NCBI GenBank assembly: GCA_045604805.1
Contig: JAZUOT010000015.1
Span: 1 to 50,874, forward strand
Direction: 5' to 3'
DNA from: JAZUOT01 sp045604805
GTDB taxonomy: Bacteria > Bacillota > Clostridia > Oscillospirales > Acutalibacteraceae
Length of the DNA stretch: 50,874 bases
Shown: positions 32,133-40,776 of the stretch, in pieces
How positions within the stretch are numbered: the stretch's first letter is position 1
Layout: every line of letters starts with the position of its first letter
Program-made: the position numbers and the translations under genes
Notes under the pieces: model-generated
What the model saw: the letters and a program-made list of their open reading frames with translations, nothing else
Database searches by the model: none
What the model was told of the DNA's origin: nothing

Positions 32133-34817
32133 ATGTTGGATTTAAAATTAAATGAATTACGGGAGCATAGGGAAATAGTAAATATATTGTCAGATAGCAG
32201 AGACTTGCACGAAGCAAAAATTAATTTAGCTACGGCAGGATTTTATGTAGAAGATGAGCAACTCGAAGAAATAAAAGATATAAGCCGAAAATCTTGTAAC
32301 CCAACTCCTGATGTTTTGGATTTAGAGTTTCTTGATAAAGTTGTTGGTGGAATAAAATTAAAAGTAATATCAAGAGAAGAAGCTAGAAAAACAGTCGAAT
32401 CTTTGGAAAATGGGTTATGTGAGAATAGCAACATTGAGGTATCTTCTTCGCCAAAATTTGAACAAAATGCTCCGATAGAACACGATACCACTAAACCGGA
32501 TGCTTTGATAGAACACGAGACCACTAAACCGGATGCTTCGATGGAACACGATACCACTAAACCGGATGCTTCGATAGAACACGATACCACTGAAAAACTA
32601 ACTAAATTTGTATTCGAAAAGGCAACTAACGGTATTGCAGATTTAAATGATCCAGTTACCGCAAGCGTATTTAATAAAATGCGTTTTATTGTAGAAAAAA
32701 TAACTCAGAAAGGGCATGATGTAGAAAAACTGTCTGATAGCGATTGTAGCGATATACTTAATGTGGCATGTCAACAACGAGCAATGGAGGCTGAACGCGT
32801 GCAAGAAACAACACTACAAATCGTTACTGACAGGGATTTTAGTAAGTTGCGTAATCGCGATAATATTTTTATATTAGGTCTGCAATACGCATATGATTTA
32901 GTCGGAGAAATACAATCGACAGAATGGCTCAATGTATGGACTGATAATGCCACTATAATACTACAAGAAAGTTCTTCACCCCATTCGCTGGATATGAGCA
33001 AGTTTTTATACTTTAATAGCGATGCAATTTCAAACTTAAACTCGCAAAACAATTTTGCTAGTGAGGCATTATTATTTCTTCATTATAATATGTACCACAA
33101 AAGTGAAATGACAGCAGTGCAGCACTTAGAAAAAGCCTTCAAACTTATTAATTCTCATGACCAACTTAGTGCTTTTGATAAGATTTTGTCAGTTGTAGAA
33201 AAGGATGATTGGGTAAATATTGCGGGAAACAGCAATGAAGTATGCGCGCTGCTAGCAATCCAACAAAGTAATTTTGATCCAGACGTTATGTATGCTGCTA
33301 ATAATTCGGATCATTGTAATTCTTATCTTGACAAAATCTGGACTCTGTTCAGTAATGTTTTCGAAAGCACCTTTGGTCAAAAGTTTGAAAAAAATAGCCA
33401 TGACTCTTATATGGAAAGTTTATACAAAGTAGCGAAAAGCTTTCAAAAAGCAGATACTGCAGATAAGATAGATGAAGAAGATAAAAAAAATACGGTAATC
33501 GCTTCCGTCCTGCAAGAATTTTATTATAGCTTCCGTCGCAAAGTACTGATAGAATCAGTTTCTCACTTACGAAGCGCGTTATTATCAAATAATTCCGAAA
33601 ATTCCGAAGCAAAAGATACTATGAAATCTATCGAACAGCATTCTGATAAATTGTTCAATAGTAATGAATATACGTGGTATCCGACTATCGATGTTTATGA
33701 TTTTTTTAAGAGTGTGCTCGAAGGTCTTAGAGGATGCGAAGATTCTGAGTTAAGAGAAAGTGCTTGTGCAATGCTTGAAAAAATACTTTCAAGTTCTCAA
33801 TTCCCTGCAGTATCAGTTTTTTTTCCTACACGTTATAAATCTATATTTACACTACCATGGGACAATGTGCCACCTGGAATCATGACACTTGTTTGCGATA
33901 AAATGAAAAAAGATCCTAATTTGTGGAAATATCCCGATCGTACGTTTGATACTAAACCTTTTATGAATGAAGTCTGTAGTATTAGTAATCCAGAATCAAG
34001 GAAAACCGTTTTTGATTTTATGTTGTATATATTTAATACCGCTCCTAATGATCAAGCTAAAGGAACTGTATTACGTCTTTTTGCCACCGAAAGGAACGCA
34101 AAGTCAAACGAGCTTAGCATCTGGTTTGATGAAGCACGTTCTTTATTAGAAATTTTATCCCAATATGGCCCAATATTTCTTGATGATCGTGCCAAGATAG
34201 AAATTCTTTCAAATTTTATTCGTGTCGCCGAAAAAGCAGATCATTCTAATGGATTGTATTCGATTGCTGAACCAATTTTTAATAGTTTGTCGATTAAACA
34301 TAAACGAACATTATTAGACAAAAAAACAACCGAAGATCCTAGTTTATTAAAACAACTTTTTGAGGAAAAATTTAGACCTAATTCTGAATCTAGCTTTGAA
34401 TCTAGTTCTGAATCTAATTCTAAGTCTAGTTCTGAATCTAGTTCTGAATCTAATTCTGGATCTAGTTCTGGATCTAGTTCTGAATCTAGTTCTGAATCTA
34501 GTTCTGAGTTAGTTAGATTTACTGAAACATCGCTTTTGTCTAGTGTAGGATCTTTTGCAGTATCATCTGTGTCCTGTGTAGTATCGTTTTGCTCTAGTGT
34601 AAGATCCAATGCAACATCGCTTCTCTCTAGTTTGGGAACGTTTATTAAATCTAATGCAGAATCGATTTTGTCTAGTGTAGGAACTGTTGCATTATCAATT
34701 AAATCCATTTTTCCTAATAAAAAAATGCTCATCTCTAGAAACCAGCAAAATGAAATAAAGAAACGGCCAAAACATCAAAAACGTGCAAAACATAGAAAGA
34801 ATCGTCGAAAAAGGTAG
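32133..34817 (+). CDS. GGL3: large protein with double-glycine leader and two repeat arrays
   Basis: The product is 894 residues, from ATG 32133 after AAGGGGG. Residues 1-73 are the shared leader: SDSRDLHEAKINLATAGF, then DEQLEEIKD, then LDLEFLDKVVGG with Gly-Gly at 72-73. Residues 115-156 contain four copies of an 11-residue unit (IEHDTTKPDAS). A large charged middle region matches no family I recognise. Residues 751-792 are a Ser/Glu/Asn/Gly repeat (SSSESSSE type). Residues 798-860 contain weakly hydrophobic LLSSVG and ILSSVG repeats. The last 30 residues are very basic (KKRPKHQKRAKHRKNRRKR). No Sec signal. Likely a secreted effector or matrix protein; this is inference, and the function is unknown. 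Confidence 0.75.
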   Translation: MLDLKLNELREHREIVNILSDSRDLHEAKINLATAGFYVEDEQLEEIKDISRKSCNPTPDVLDLEFLDKVVGGIKLKVISREEARKTVESLENGLCENSNIEVSSSPKFEQNAPIEHDTTKPDALIEHETTKPDASMEHDTTKPDASIEHDTTEKLTKFVFEKATNGIADLNDPVTASVFNKMRFIVEKITQKGHDVEKLSDSDCSDILNVACQQRAMEAERVQETTLQIVTDRDFSKLRNRDNIFILGLQYAYDLVGEIQSTEWLNVWTDNATIILQESSSPHSLDMSKFLYFNSDAISNLNSQNNFASEALLFLHYNMYHKSEMTAVQHLEKAFKLINSHDQLSAFDKILSVVEKDDWVNIAGNSNEVCALLAIQQSNFDPDVMYAANNSDHCNSYLDKIWTLFSNVFESTFGQKFEKNSHDSYMESLYKVAKSFQKADTADKIDEEDKKNTVIASVLQEFYYSFRRKVLIESVSHLRSALLSNNSENSEAKDTMKSIEQHSDKLFNSNEYTWYPTIDVYDFFKSVLEGLRGCEDSELRESACAMLEKILSSSQFPAVSVFFPTRYKSIFTLPWDNVPPGIMTLVCDKMKKDPNLWKYPDRTFDTKPFMNEVCSISNPESRKTVFDFMLYIFNTAPNDQAKGTVLRLFATERNAKSNELSIWFDEARSLLEILSQYGPIFLDDRAKIEILSNFIRVAEKADHSNGLYSIAEPIFNSLSIKHKRTLLDKKTTEDPSLLKQLFEEKFRPNSESSFESSSESNSKSSSESSSESNSGSSSGSSSESSSESSSELVRFTETSLLSSVGSFAVSSVSCVVSFCSSVRSNATSLLSSLGTFIKSNAESILSSVGTVALSIKSIFPNKKMLISRNQQNEIKKRPKHQKRAKHRKNRRKR
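32474..32600 (+). repeat. 33-base tandem repeats in GGL3
   Basis: Units start at 32474, 32507, 32540 and 32573, encoding IEHDTTKPDA-type 11-mers. The first three are nearly identical and the last is partial. In-frame copy change is possible. Confidence 0.9.
34384..34509 (+). repeat. 12-base Ser-rich microsatellite in GGL3
   Basis: About ten copies of the unit TCTAGTTCTGAA with single-base variants (GGA, AAT, AAG), encoding SSSE/SNSG-type tetrapeptides. It is in frame and of high identity, hence likely unstable in length. Confidence 0.9.
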
Positions 34818-34849
34818 TCAGAGTACTGATTTTTTTGATATTTTGGCTG

Positions 34850-35166
34850 TCTTTTAGTACATTTTCCCTCAAAATAGTACAACATCCACATACTGACAGA
34901 AGTATTTCACAGCAAGAATCTATACCGGAACATGTTGTATACCAAGTTAGTTAGGCCTATATTAAAATTACTCGAATTATGCCTCTGGAATGCATAGTAA
35001 ATTTCCTAAAGAGACACCTGTCATTAATATCTAAAAATGAACTGTTGCAATTCTGATTTCGTGGGCCACTATTATCTTGCTTCCCGTACCAAATTTTATA
35101 TGCTCTTTGAAGCCATAGTACCTACGGCCTCTTTTGATTGCATATCTCGCATCAACAATACTTAAA
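34850..35166 (-). pseudogene. Second decayed IS5-family transposase fragment
   Basis: On the minus strand, IVDARYAIKRGRRYYGFKEH and GTGSKIIVAHEIRIATVH match the D-A-x-x-x-x-K-x-G-x-x-x-x-G-Y-K-x-H core of IS5-type transposases. After deletions, LTNLVYNMFRYRFLL and a stop match their C-terminus. The last 110 bases or so (34850-34960) are closely similar to the 3' end of the relic downstream of GGL2. Internal stops and deletions make it inactive. It lies just after, and convergent with, GGL3. Confidence 0.7.
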
Positions 35167-35204
35167 CAGAGAGCTCTGAATCCAGCGTAAATTACAATCA
35201 AAAT

Positions 35205-35248
35205 AAAAGGCTAAGGGATACTTATTTTGCGTGTTCCTTAGCTTTTTT
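35205..35248 (+). terminator. Rho-independent terminator before dgt
   Basis: GCTAAGG (35210-35216) and CCTTAGC (35236-35242), flanked by an A run and followed by TTTTTT (35243-35248). It terminates transcription arriving from GGL3. Confidence 0.75.
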
Positions 35249-35325
35249 GTTGCAGATAAGACAAAAATAAGTAAAAACTGAAAATAAATAAAGGATTTTT
35301 TGATTTTATGTCGTATATATATTAT

Positions 35326-35372
35326 GGGAGGAATATTCTAATGATATCATGAAAGTAGGCATCAATATATGA
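35326..35372 (+). other. Mini-cistron leader of dgt
   Basis: GGGAGG (35326-35331) is well placed for ATG 35341 (ATG ATA TCA TGA). Its stop overlaps ATG 35349 (seven codons, M-K-V-G-I-N-I, stop). That stop in turn overlaps the dgt ATG at 35369. The dgt start itself has only a weak binding site, so it may depend on this ATGA chain for coupling. Confidence 0.4.
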
Positions 35373-36370
35373 ACATACGAGAAATCACTGAGCAATATGA
35401 GGAAAAAAATCTATCTAAATATGCCACTAAGTCCTCAAAATGTATTGGTAGAGATAGAAATGAAGATTTATGCGACATACGCACAGAATTTCAGCGAGAT
35501 AGAGATAGGATATTACACAGCAAATCTTTTAGGCGCTTAAAGCATAAAACACAAGTTTTTTTGTCCCCTGAGGGGGATCACTACAGGACCAGACTTACCC
35601 ATACGCTTGAAGTTGCTCAGATAGCAAGGACTTTAGCACGAGGACTAAGGCTTAACGAAGATTTAACTGAAGCGATAGCCTTAGGACATGATTTAGGACA
35701 TACTCCATTTGGCCATGCAGGCGAAAGAGCTTTGTCTGACATAATGCCACAAGGTTTTCTCCATTTTGAACAAAGTGTACGTGTTGTCGAAAATCTGGAG
35801 AAAAACGGAAAGGGATTAAATCTGACAAAAGAAACGAAAAATGGTATACTATGTCATACAAGGGGTAAAGAGGCCAGTACCTTGGAGGGCAGATTGGTAA
35901 AGCTTGCCGACAGGATAGCCTTCGTAAATCATGATATAGACGATGCAGTAAGGGCAGGGGTTCTTTTGCAAAAAAACATACCGATAGTTGCTCAGGAAGT
36001 TCTAGGAAAAAATAGAGCAGAACGTATAAATACGCTTGTGCATTCGGTTTTGGAAAATAGCCATGAGAACTTCATAAAAATGTCTGAGAAGGTTCAAGAA
36101 GCTTTTGATGTTTTATATAGATTTATGTACGAGGTAGTTTATGTAAATGCCAATGCCAAGCACGAAGAACAAAAGGTTCCGGCAATGATAAAGCTTTTGT
36201 TTGAACATTATAAGGACAAGCCAAATGATTTACCACCTGATCTTATGAGAATAGCTTCTCGAGAGGGGATAGAAAGAGCGGCATGTGATTATATAGCCAG
36301 TATGACAGACCATTTTGCAGTGAAGACTTTTAATAATATATTTGTTCCCAGGGAATGGACTGTGATATAG
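35369..36370 (+). CDS. dgt: Deoxyguanosinetriphosphate triphosphohydrolase-like protein
   Basis: A 333-residue HD-domain dNTPase that hydrolyses dNTPs to nucleosides and triphosphate, balancing nucleotide pools. It starts with MNIREITEQYEEKNLSKYA, typical of the clostridial form. Motifs: GRDRNEDLCDIRTEFQRDRD; SKSFRRLKHKTQVF; the HD metal site THTLEVAQIA and IALGHDLGHTPFGHAGE; and a later HDIDDA-type region (FVNHDIDDAV). It lies directly upstream of dnaG-rpoD, a common Firmicute arrangement. Confidence 0.94.
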   Translation: MNIREITEQYEEKNLSKYATKSSKCIGRDRNEDLCDIRTEFQRDRDRILHSKSFRRLKHKTQVFLSPEGDHYRTRLTHTLEVAQIARTLARGLRLNEDLTEAIALGHDLGHTPFGHAGERALSDIMPQGFLHFEQSVRVVENLEKNGKGLNLTKETKNGILCHTRGKEASTLEGRLVKLADRIAFVNHDIDDAVRAGVLLQKNIPIVAQEVLGKNRAERINTLVHSVLENSHENFIKMSEKVQEAFDVLYRFMYEVVYVNANAKHEEQKVPAMIKLLFEHYKDKPNDLPPDLMRIASREGIERAACDYIASMTDHFAVKTFNNIFVPREWTVI

Positions 36371-36406
36371 CCACTCTATATATCATGCAAAGGAGTGTGA
36401 TACAAA

Positions 36407-37729
36407 TTGATACCAGAGGAGTTCATAAGGGATCTTGTCTCACATACTGATATTGTTGAGCTTATTTCAGAATATGTACCTCTTAAACATTCTGGGAGAA
36501 ACCATATAGGCTTATGTCCCTTTCATAATGAAAAAACACCCTCATTTTCTGTGAATTCTGAAAAGGGTTTTTTTCATTGTTTCGGCTGTGGAGTCGGCGG
36601 AGATGTCATAACTTTTGTCAGACAAATGGAAGATTTAGACTATGTAGATGCTATAAAATTTCTAGCCGATAGAGCAGGCTTGACTGTTCCACAAGACAAG
36701 CCGTCTGAATATACCGACATAATGGCAAGACAGAGAAACAGGGTTTTGGAGATGAATCGCAAGGCAGCTAGGTTTTTTTTCGATTTGCTGCTAGAAGATA
36801 TCGGTGCCAATGCTAGGATGTATTTGCAAAATCGTGGATTGAGTAAAGATCTGATAACTCGTTTTGGCTTGGGTTTTGCAGCAGGAAGAACCAAATCATT
36901 GTGCCAATATTTACACGATATGGGCTATTCGAATGAAGAAATGGTTCTTGCAAATTTAGCCTGTAGAAATGATGCTGGTGAACTTTACGATAGATTTTAT
37001 AATAGGCTCATGTTTCCTATCATAGACAAAAGAGGTGATGTTGTAGCCTTCGGTGGACGGACTTTGGGAGATGGAAATCCTAAATATTTAAATTCATCAG
37101 ATACGATAGCCTATAAAAAAAGTGAAAATCTATACGCTATCAATGTCGCAAGAACAACCTGTTGTGAAAGTTTTATATTGACCGAAGGATATATGGATGT
37201 AATAGCTTTGCACGCTGCAGGTTTTACAAATACTGTTGCAAGCCTTGGGACGGCGCTGACCGAACAGCAGGCAAAGCTTATAGCAAGATACGCAAAAGAA
37301 GTAATCATAGCTTATGACTCTGATGAAGCTGGAAGAAAAGCTGCAACTAGAGCGATACCTATTCTCAGGGACGCTGGCCTTCGAGTTAGGGTTCTTGATG
37401 TGAGTCCTGCTAAGGATCCTGATGAATACATAAAATCGACAAAAGATGGCGCAATAAAATTTAGAAATTTACTGGAAGAAAGTAACAGCGATATAGAGTA
37501 TCTTCTAGATAAAATAAAACAACCTTATGATTTAGAAGAAAACAAAGACAAGGTAGAATATCTAAAAAAATCCATAATGCTGCTTAGCAGAGTGAATAAT
37601 AGACTTGAAAGAGAGATATACTCGTCTTACTTAGCTGAGCAAACCGGTGTGAACAAGCAAAATATAGTTACACAGGTAGAAGCGGCAGTCCGTGCTGAAC
37701 AAGAAAAAAAAAACGCCAATATCAAATGA
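36407..37729 (+). CDS. dnaG: DNA primase, N-terminal and catalytic part (split gene)
   Basis: Synthesises RNA primers for replication. TTG 36407 follows AAAGGAG, giving 440 residues. The CHC2 zinc finger is C37, H40, C58, C61 (CPFHNEKTPSF and FHCFGCGVGGD). The RNA polymerase domain includes YLQNRGLSKDLITRFGLGF, and the TOPRIM core has TEGYMDVIALH, AYDSDEAGRKA and KDPDEYI. It ends after the residues EQEKKNANIK, about 150 short of the family's usual 590-600. The missing helicase-binding domain is encoded by the next frame. Ten A (37704-37713) lie just before the stop. One extra A or a -1 slip gives EKKKRQYQMNSRTK and joins both frames. This may be programmed slippage, a real split or a sequence error. 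Confidence 0.93.
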   Translation: MIPEEFIRDLVSHTDIVELISEYVPLKHSGRNHIGLCPFHNEKTPSFSVNSEKGFFHCFGCGVGGDVITFVRQMEDLDYVDAIKFLADRAGLTVPQDKPSEYTDIMARQRNRVLEMNRKAARFFFDLLLEDIGANARMYLQNRGLSKDLITRFGLGFAAGRTKSLCQYLHDMGYSNEEMVLANLACRNDAGELYDRFYNRLMFPIIDKRGDVVAFGGRTLGDGNPKYLNSSDTIAYKKSENLYAINVARTTCCESFILTEGYMDVIALHAAGFTNTVASLGTALTEQQAKLIARYAKEVIIAYDSDEAGRKAATRAIPILRDAGLRVRVLDVSPAKDPDEYIKSTKDGAIKFRNLLEESNSDIEYLLDKIKQPYDLEENKDKVEYLKKSIMLLSRVNNRLEREIYSSYLAEQTGVNKQNIVTQVEAAVRAEQEKKNANIK

Positions 37730-38181
37730 ATTCTAGAACAAAGAACTTAAAAAAATCCAAGCTCAAGAATATACCTAAAAATATAATAATAAAATCAAAA
37801 GCAAAAAATGCAGAAGAAGCTCTGTTGTCTTATATTTTCGATAAACCTGAAGATTTTAAAATTATTTCTGACAGTATAAAAAGTGAATATTTCCAAACGG
37901 ATTCTAATAGAAAAGTATATGAAACTTTGCTGCAAAAATATAATAATTCAAAAAATTACAGCTTCACATCTATACTTGGAGAACTTGAGCTTAGTGAAAC
38001 GTCACGCCTGGTAACCATAATTGCAAAAAATTCTATAGTCAGCAAAAACATCAATGATGCTAAAAGCTACGTAGAAGTTTTGAAAGATGAGTTTGAAAAA
38101 AGTCAACTCAGAAGTAATAGTGATTTGGACGATGAAAAATTAAAGGCTTATATTGCCAAACTAAAGGAACAAAAAAAGTAG
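37726..38181 (+). CDS. dnaG: DNA primase, C-terminal helicase-binding domain (split gene)
   Basis: This 151-residue frame overlaps the primase stop as ATGA. After a Lys-rich linker it shows AEEALLSYIFDKPEDFKII and YFQTDSNRKVYETLLQKY, the DnaB-N-like fold of the DnaG C-terminal domain that recruits the replicative helicase. No ribosome binding site precedes its ATG. Expression therefore needs either translational coupling or a frameshift at the A10 run at 37704-37713. rpoD follows 15 bases later. Confidence 0.85.
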   Translation: MNSRTKNLKKSKLKNIPKNIIIKSKAKNAEEALLSYIFDKPEDFKIISDSIKSEYFQTDSNRKVYETLLQKYNNSKNYSFTSILGELELSETSRLVTIIAKNSIVSKNINDAKSYVEVLKDEFEKSQLRSNSDLDDEKLKAYIAKLKEQKK

Positions 38182-38196
38182 GGGGAACATTTTTAA

Positions 38197-39300
38197 ATGG
38201 CTAATTCGGATAAAGGAGCAATAAAAGAAATCATTTTCGAAAAACTTTCTGAAATTGGTAGAAGCAATGGAAAGCTCACTACTCAAGAAATTTTAGATGC
38301 CTTTGGTGAAGTGGATTTCGACGTGGAACAAATAGAGCAGTTCTATGATTCTATGGAACAGTTGGGTGTAGAAATAATTGATAACTGCAATGATGAAGCT
38401 AATTTAATTTCCGATGAGGAACTTGTTAAAGACTCAAAAAAACATGGCGTAGATAATGATAACGAACATGCCAATAGCGGAGATCCGGTAAAGCTTTACC
38501 TGAAAGAAATAGGAAAGGTTGAATTACTCACACCTGATGAGGAACTAGAACTTGCAGTAAAGATCAGCGAAGGCGACTCAGACGCTAGAAGAAAGCTCTC
38601 AGAGTCTAACCTTAGATTAGTTGTAAGTATTGCCAAAAGATATTTGGGTAGAGGTTTACAGTTTTTGGATTTAATCCAAGAGGGAAATTTAGGATTGATA
38701 AAAGCTGTAGAAAAATTCGATTACACCAAAGGCTTTAAATTTTCTACATATGCTACCTGGTGGATACGCCAAGCTATAACTAGGGCCATTGCGGATCAAG
38801 CTAGAACCATAAGAATTCCAGTTCATATGGTAGAAACTATCAATAAAGTAAAAAAGGCTTCGAATCATATATTGCACCAAAAAGGTCACGATCCAATACC
38901 TGAGGAAATCGCAGAAGAATTAAGCATGTCTCCAGACAAAATAAGGGAAATCTTGAGAATTACTCAGGAACCGGTTTCTCTGGAAACTCCTATAGGCGAA
39001 GAAGATGATACTCATTTACGCGACTTTATTCCAGATGACGACGCGCTTGCCCCTGTTGATGCAGCTTCTTCAGTGCTGCTGAAGGAGCAGTTATTGGATG
39101 TGCTTGGAACACTCACACCCAGAGAAGAAAGAGTCCTTCGTTTGCGCTTTGGCTTGGAAGATGGTAGATGCAAAACCTTAGAAGAAGTCGGACAGGAATT
39201 TGATGTTACTAGAGAGCGCATACGCCAGATAGAAGCAAAAGCTCTGCGAAAACTAAGACATCCCAGTAGAAGTAAAAAATTAAGAGATTTCTTAGAATAA
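38197..39300 (+). CDS. rpoD: Primary RNA polymerase sigma factor (sigma-70/SigA)
   Basis: A 367-residue housekeeping sigma factor, with ATG 38197 after GGGGGAAC. Region 1.1 is at the N-terminus, and a Lys/Asp/Glu spacer precedes region 1.2 (DPVKLYLKEIGKVELLT). Region 2 has NLRLVVSIAKRYLGRGL, FLDLIQEGNLGLIKAVEKF and the -10 recognition helix YATWWIRQAITRAIADQ. Region 3 has IRIPVHM. Region 4 has LRLRFGLEDG and the -35 helix VTRERIRQIEAKALRKLR. The promoters proposed in this annotation fit its consensus. It sits in the classical dnaG-rpoD macromolecular synthesis operon. Confidence 0.97.
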   Translation: MANSDKGAIKEIIFEKLSEIGRSNGKLTTQEILDAFGEVDFDVEQIEQFYDSMEQLGVEIIDNCNDEANLISDEELVKDSKKHGVDNDNEHANSGDPVKLYLKEIGKVELLTPDEELELAVKISEGDSDARRKLSESNLRLVVSIAKRYLGRGLQFLDLIQEGNLGLIKAVEKFDYTKGFKFSTYATWWIRQAITRAIADQARTIRIPVHMVETINKVKKASNHILHQKGHDPIPEEIAEELSMSPDKIREILRITQEPVSLETPIGEEDDTHLRDFIPDDDALAPVDAASSVLLKEQLLDVLGTLTPREERVLRLRFGLEDGRCKTLEEVGQEFDVTRERIRQIEAKALRKLRHPSRSKKLRDFLE

Positions 39301-39316
39301 AAGCAGGAAAAATATA

Positions 39317-40690
39317 ATGGATACAGATACAATCGCAGCTATATCTACAGCCCTTGGTATGGCAGCCGTGGGTGTTGTTAGAATTTCTGGCAAAGATGCG
39401 GTAGATATAGCAGATAAAATTTTCACTTCAATAAACGGAAAAACCTTAAAAGAGACCCCAGGTTACCACGCTCATTATGGAAAAATATACGATGATGAAA
39501 TCGAAATAGACGAAGCTGTTGCCTTGGTATTTAGGGCACCTCGCAGCTACACTGGTGAAGATGTTGTAGAGATCTCTTGCCATGGCGGAATATATACTAC
39601 TCAAAAAACTTTGCAAGTAATACTTAAAAATGGAGCTACGCCCGCCCAAGCAGGAGAGTTTACCAAAAGAGCATACTTAAACGGGAAAATGGAGCTTACT
39701 GAGGCTGAAGCCGTTCTGGATATAATAAAAGCTAATAATATGCAGTATGGCAGAGCCGCAATATCAGCTAAAAATGGTGCTTTGCATAAATATATCCATA
39801 GTATAAAAGACAAAATAATACACACAACTTCCCATCTGTGTGCCTATTTGGATTATCCGGAAGAAGAAATTCCCGAAGTAGAAGTAAAAAATCTTTTAAA
39901 GACAATCGAAAACATACGTTTAGAAATACAAGAACTGATAGATAGTTTTGAACATTCAAAAATAATCCGCGAAGGTATAGACACAGCAATAATCGGTAAG
40001 CCTAATGTAGGAAAATCTACGCTTATGAATTTGCTTGCAGATAGCAATAGGTCTATTGTTACAGATATCCCCGGAACAACCAGAGATGTGGTCGAAGAAA
40101 GTGTTAATCTTGGGAATATACCTCTTAAGCTTTCTGATACAGCTGGTATACATTATACCGATGACCCTGTAGAACAAATAGGAGTTCAAAGAGCTAAAGA
40201 TAAATTAAACTGCTGTGAGCTGGTTTTGGCGATGTTCGATGCTTCAAAACAACTTGGCACCGAAGATAAAGAATTAATCGAAAATCTTAAATCTATGCCT
40301 TGCATCGCCGTTATAAACAAATGCGACCTTGAGCAAAAGTTTGATTATGATTATGATTATATCTATAAAAATATAAAATTTGTTGTAAAAATTTCTGCGA
40401 AAACAGGAGAAGGTAAACAAGAGCTTGTAAACACTATTGAGGATTTCTTTAAAGTATCAAATTTCGAGCCATCTCAGGCCATGCTTTTCAATGAAAGACA
40501 AAAACAAAGCGCTATTAATTGTTTGAACGATATAAATAATGCTTGTGTAGTACTCCGGGATAATATGACTCTTGACGCTGTTTCTTATCTCCTAGAACAG
40601 GCTGTTTCTCACCTTTCAAAGCTCGATGGAAGCCGTACCAATGATGAGCTAATAGATGATATATTTTCCAGATTTTGTGTGGGGAAATAA
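39317..40690 (+). CDS. mnmE: tRNA modification GTPase MnmE
   Basis: A 457-residue GTPase that, with MnmG, installs the 5-carboxymethylaminomethyl group on wobble U34. The N-terminal tetrahydrofolate-binding domain contains DTIAAISTALGMAAVGVVRI and AQAGEFTKRAYLNGKMELTEAEAV. The G domain has GKPNVGKST, DIPGTTRD, DTAG and NKCD. It ends with FCVGK, where the final C-x-G-K supplies the functional cysteine. It follows rpoD by 16 bases. Confidence 0.96.
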   Translation: MDTDTIAAISTALGMAAVGVVRISGKDAVDIADKIFTSINGKTLKETPGYHAHYGKIYDDEIEIDEAVALVFRAPRSYTGEDVVEISCHGGIYTTQKTLQVILKNGATPAQAGEFTKRAYLNGKMELTEAEAVLDIIKANNMQYGRAAISAKNGALHKYIHSIKDKIIHTTSHLCAYLDYPEEEIPEVEVKNLLKTIENIRLEIQELIDSFEHSKIIREGIDTAIIGKPNVGKSTLMNLLADSNRSIVTDIPGTTRDVVEESVNLGNIPLKLSDTAGIHYTDDPVEQIGVQRAKDKLNCCELVLAMFDASKQLGTEDKELIENLKSMPCIAVINKCDLEQKFDYDYDYIYKNIKFVVKISAKTGEGKQELVNTIEDFFKVSNFEPSQAMLFNERQKQSAINCLNDINNACVVLRDNMTLDAVSYLLEQAVSHLSKLDGSRTNDELIDDIFSRFCVGK

Positions 40691-40776
40691 GTTTTATAGT
40701 TGTATTGAACTCTGAGTAAATATTGTAGTACCATATATTTGTTTTGTTGTGAATTTTTGAAAGAAGGAGGCAGCTT

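Noticed and set aside
34241..34732. Minus-strand frame of 163 codons with Asp/Leu/Glu repeats
   Set aside because: It is the complement of the Ser-rich microsatellite of GGL3, with no ribosome binding site and purely repeat-driven openness.
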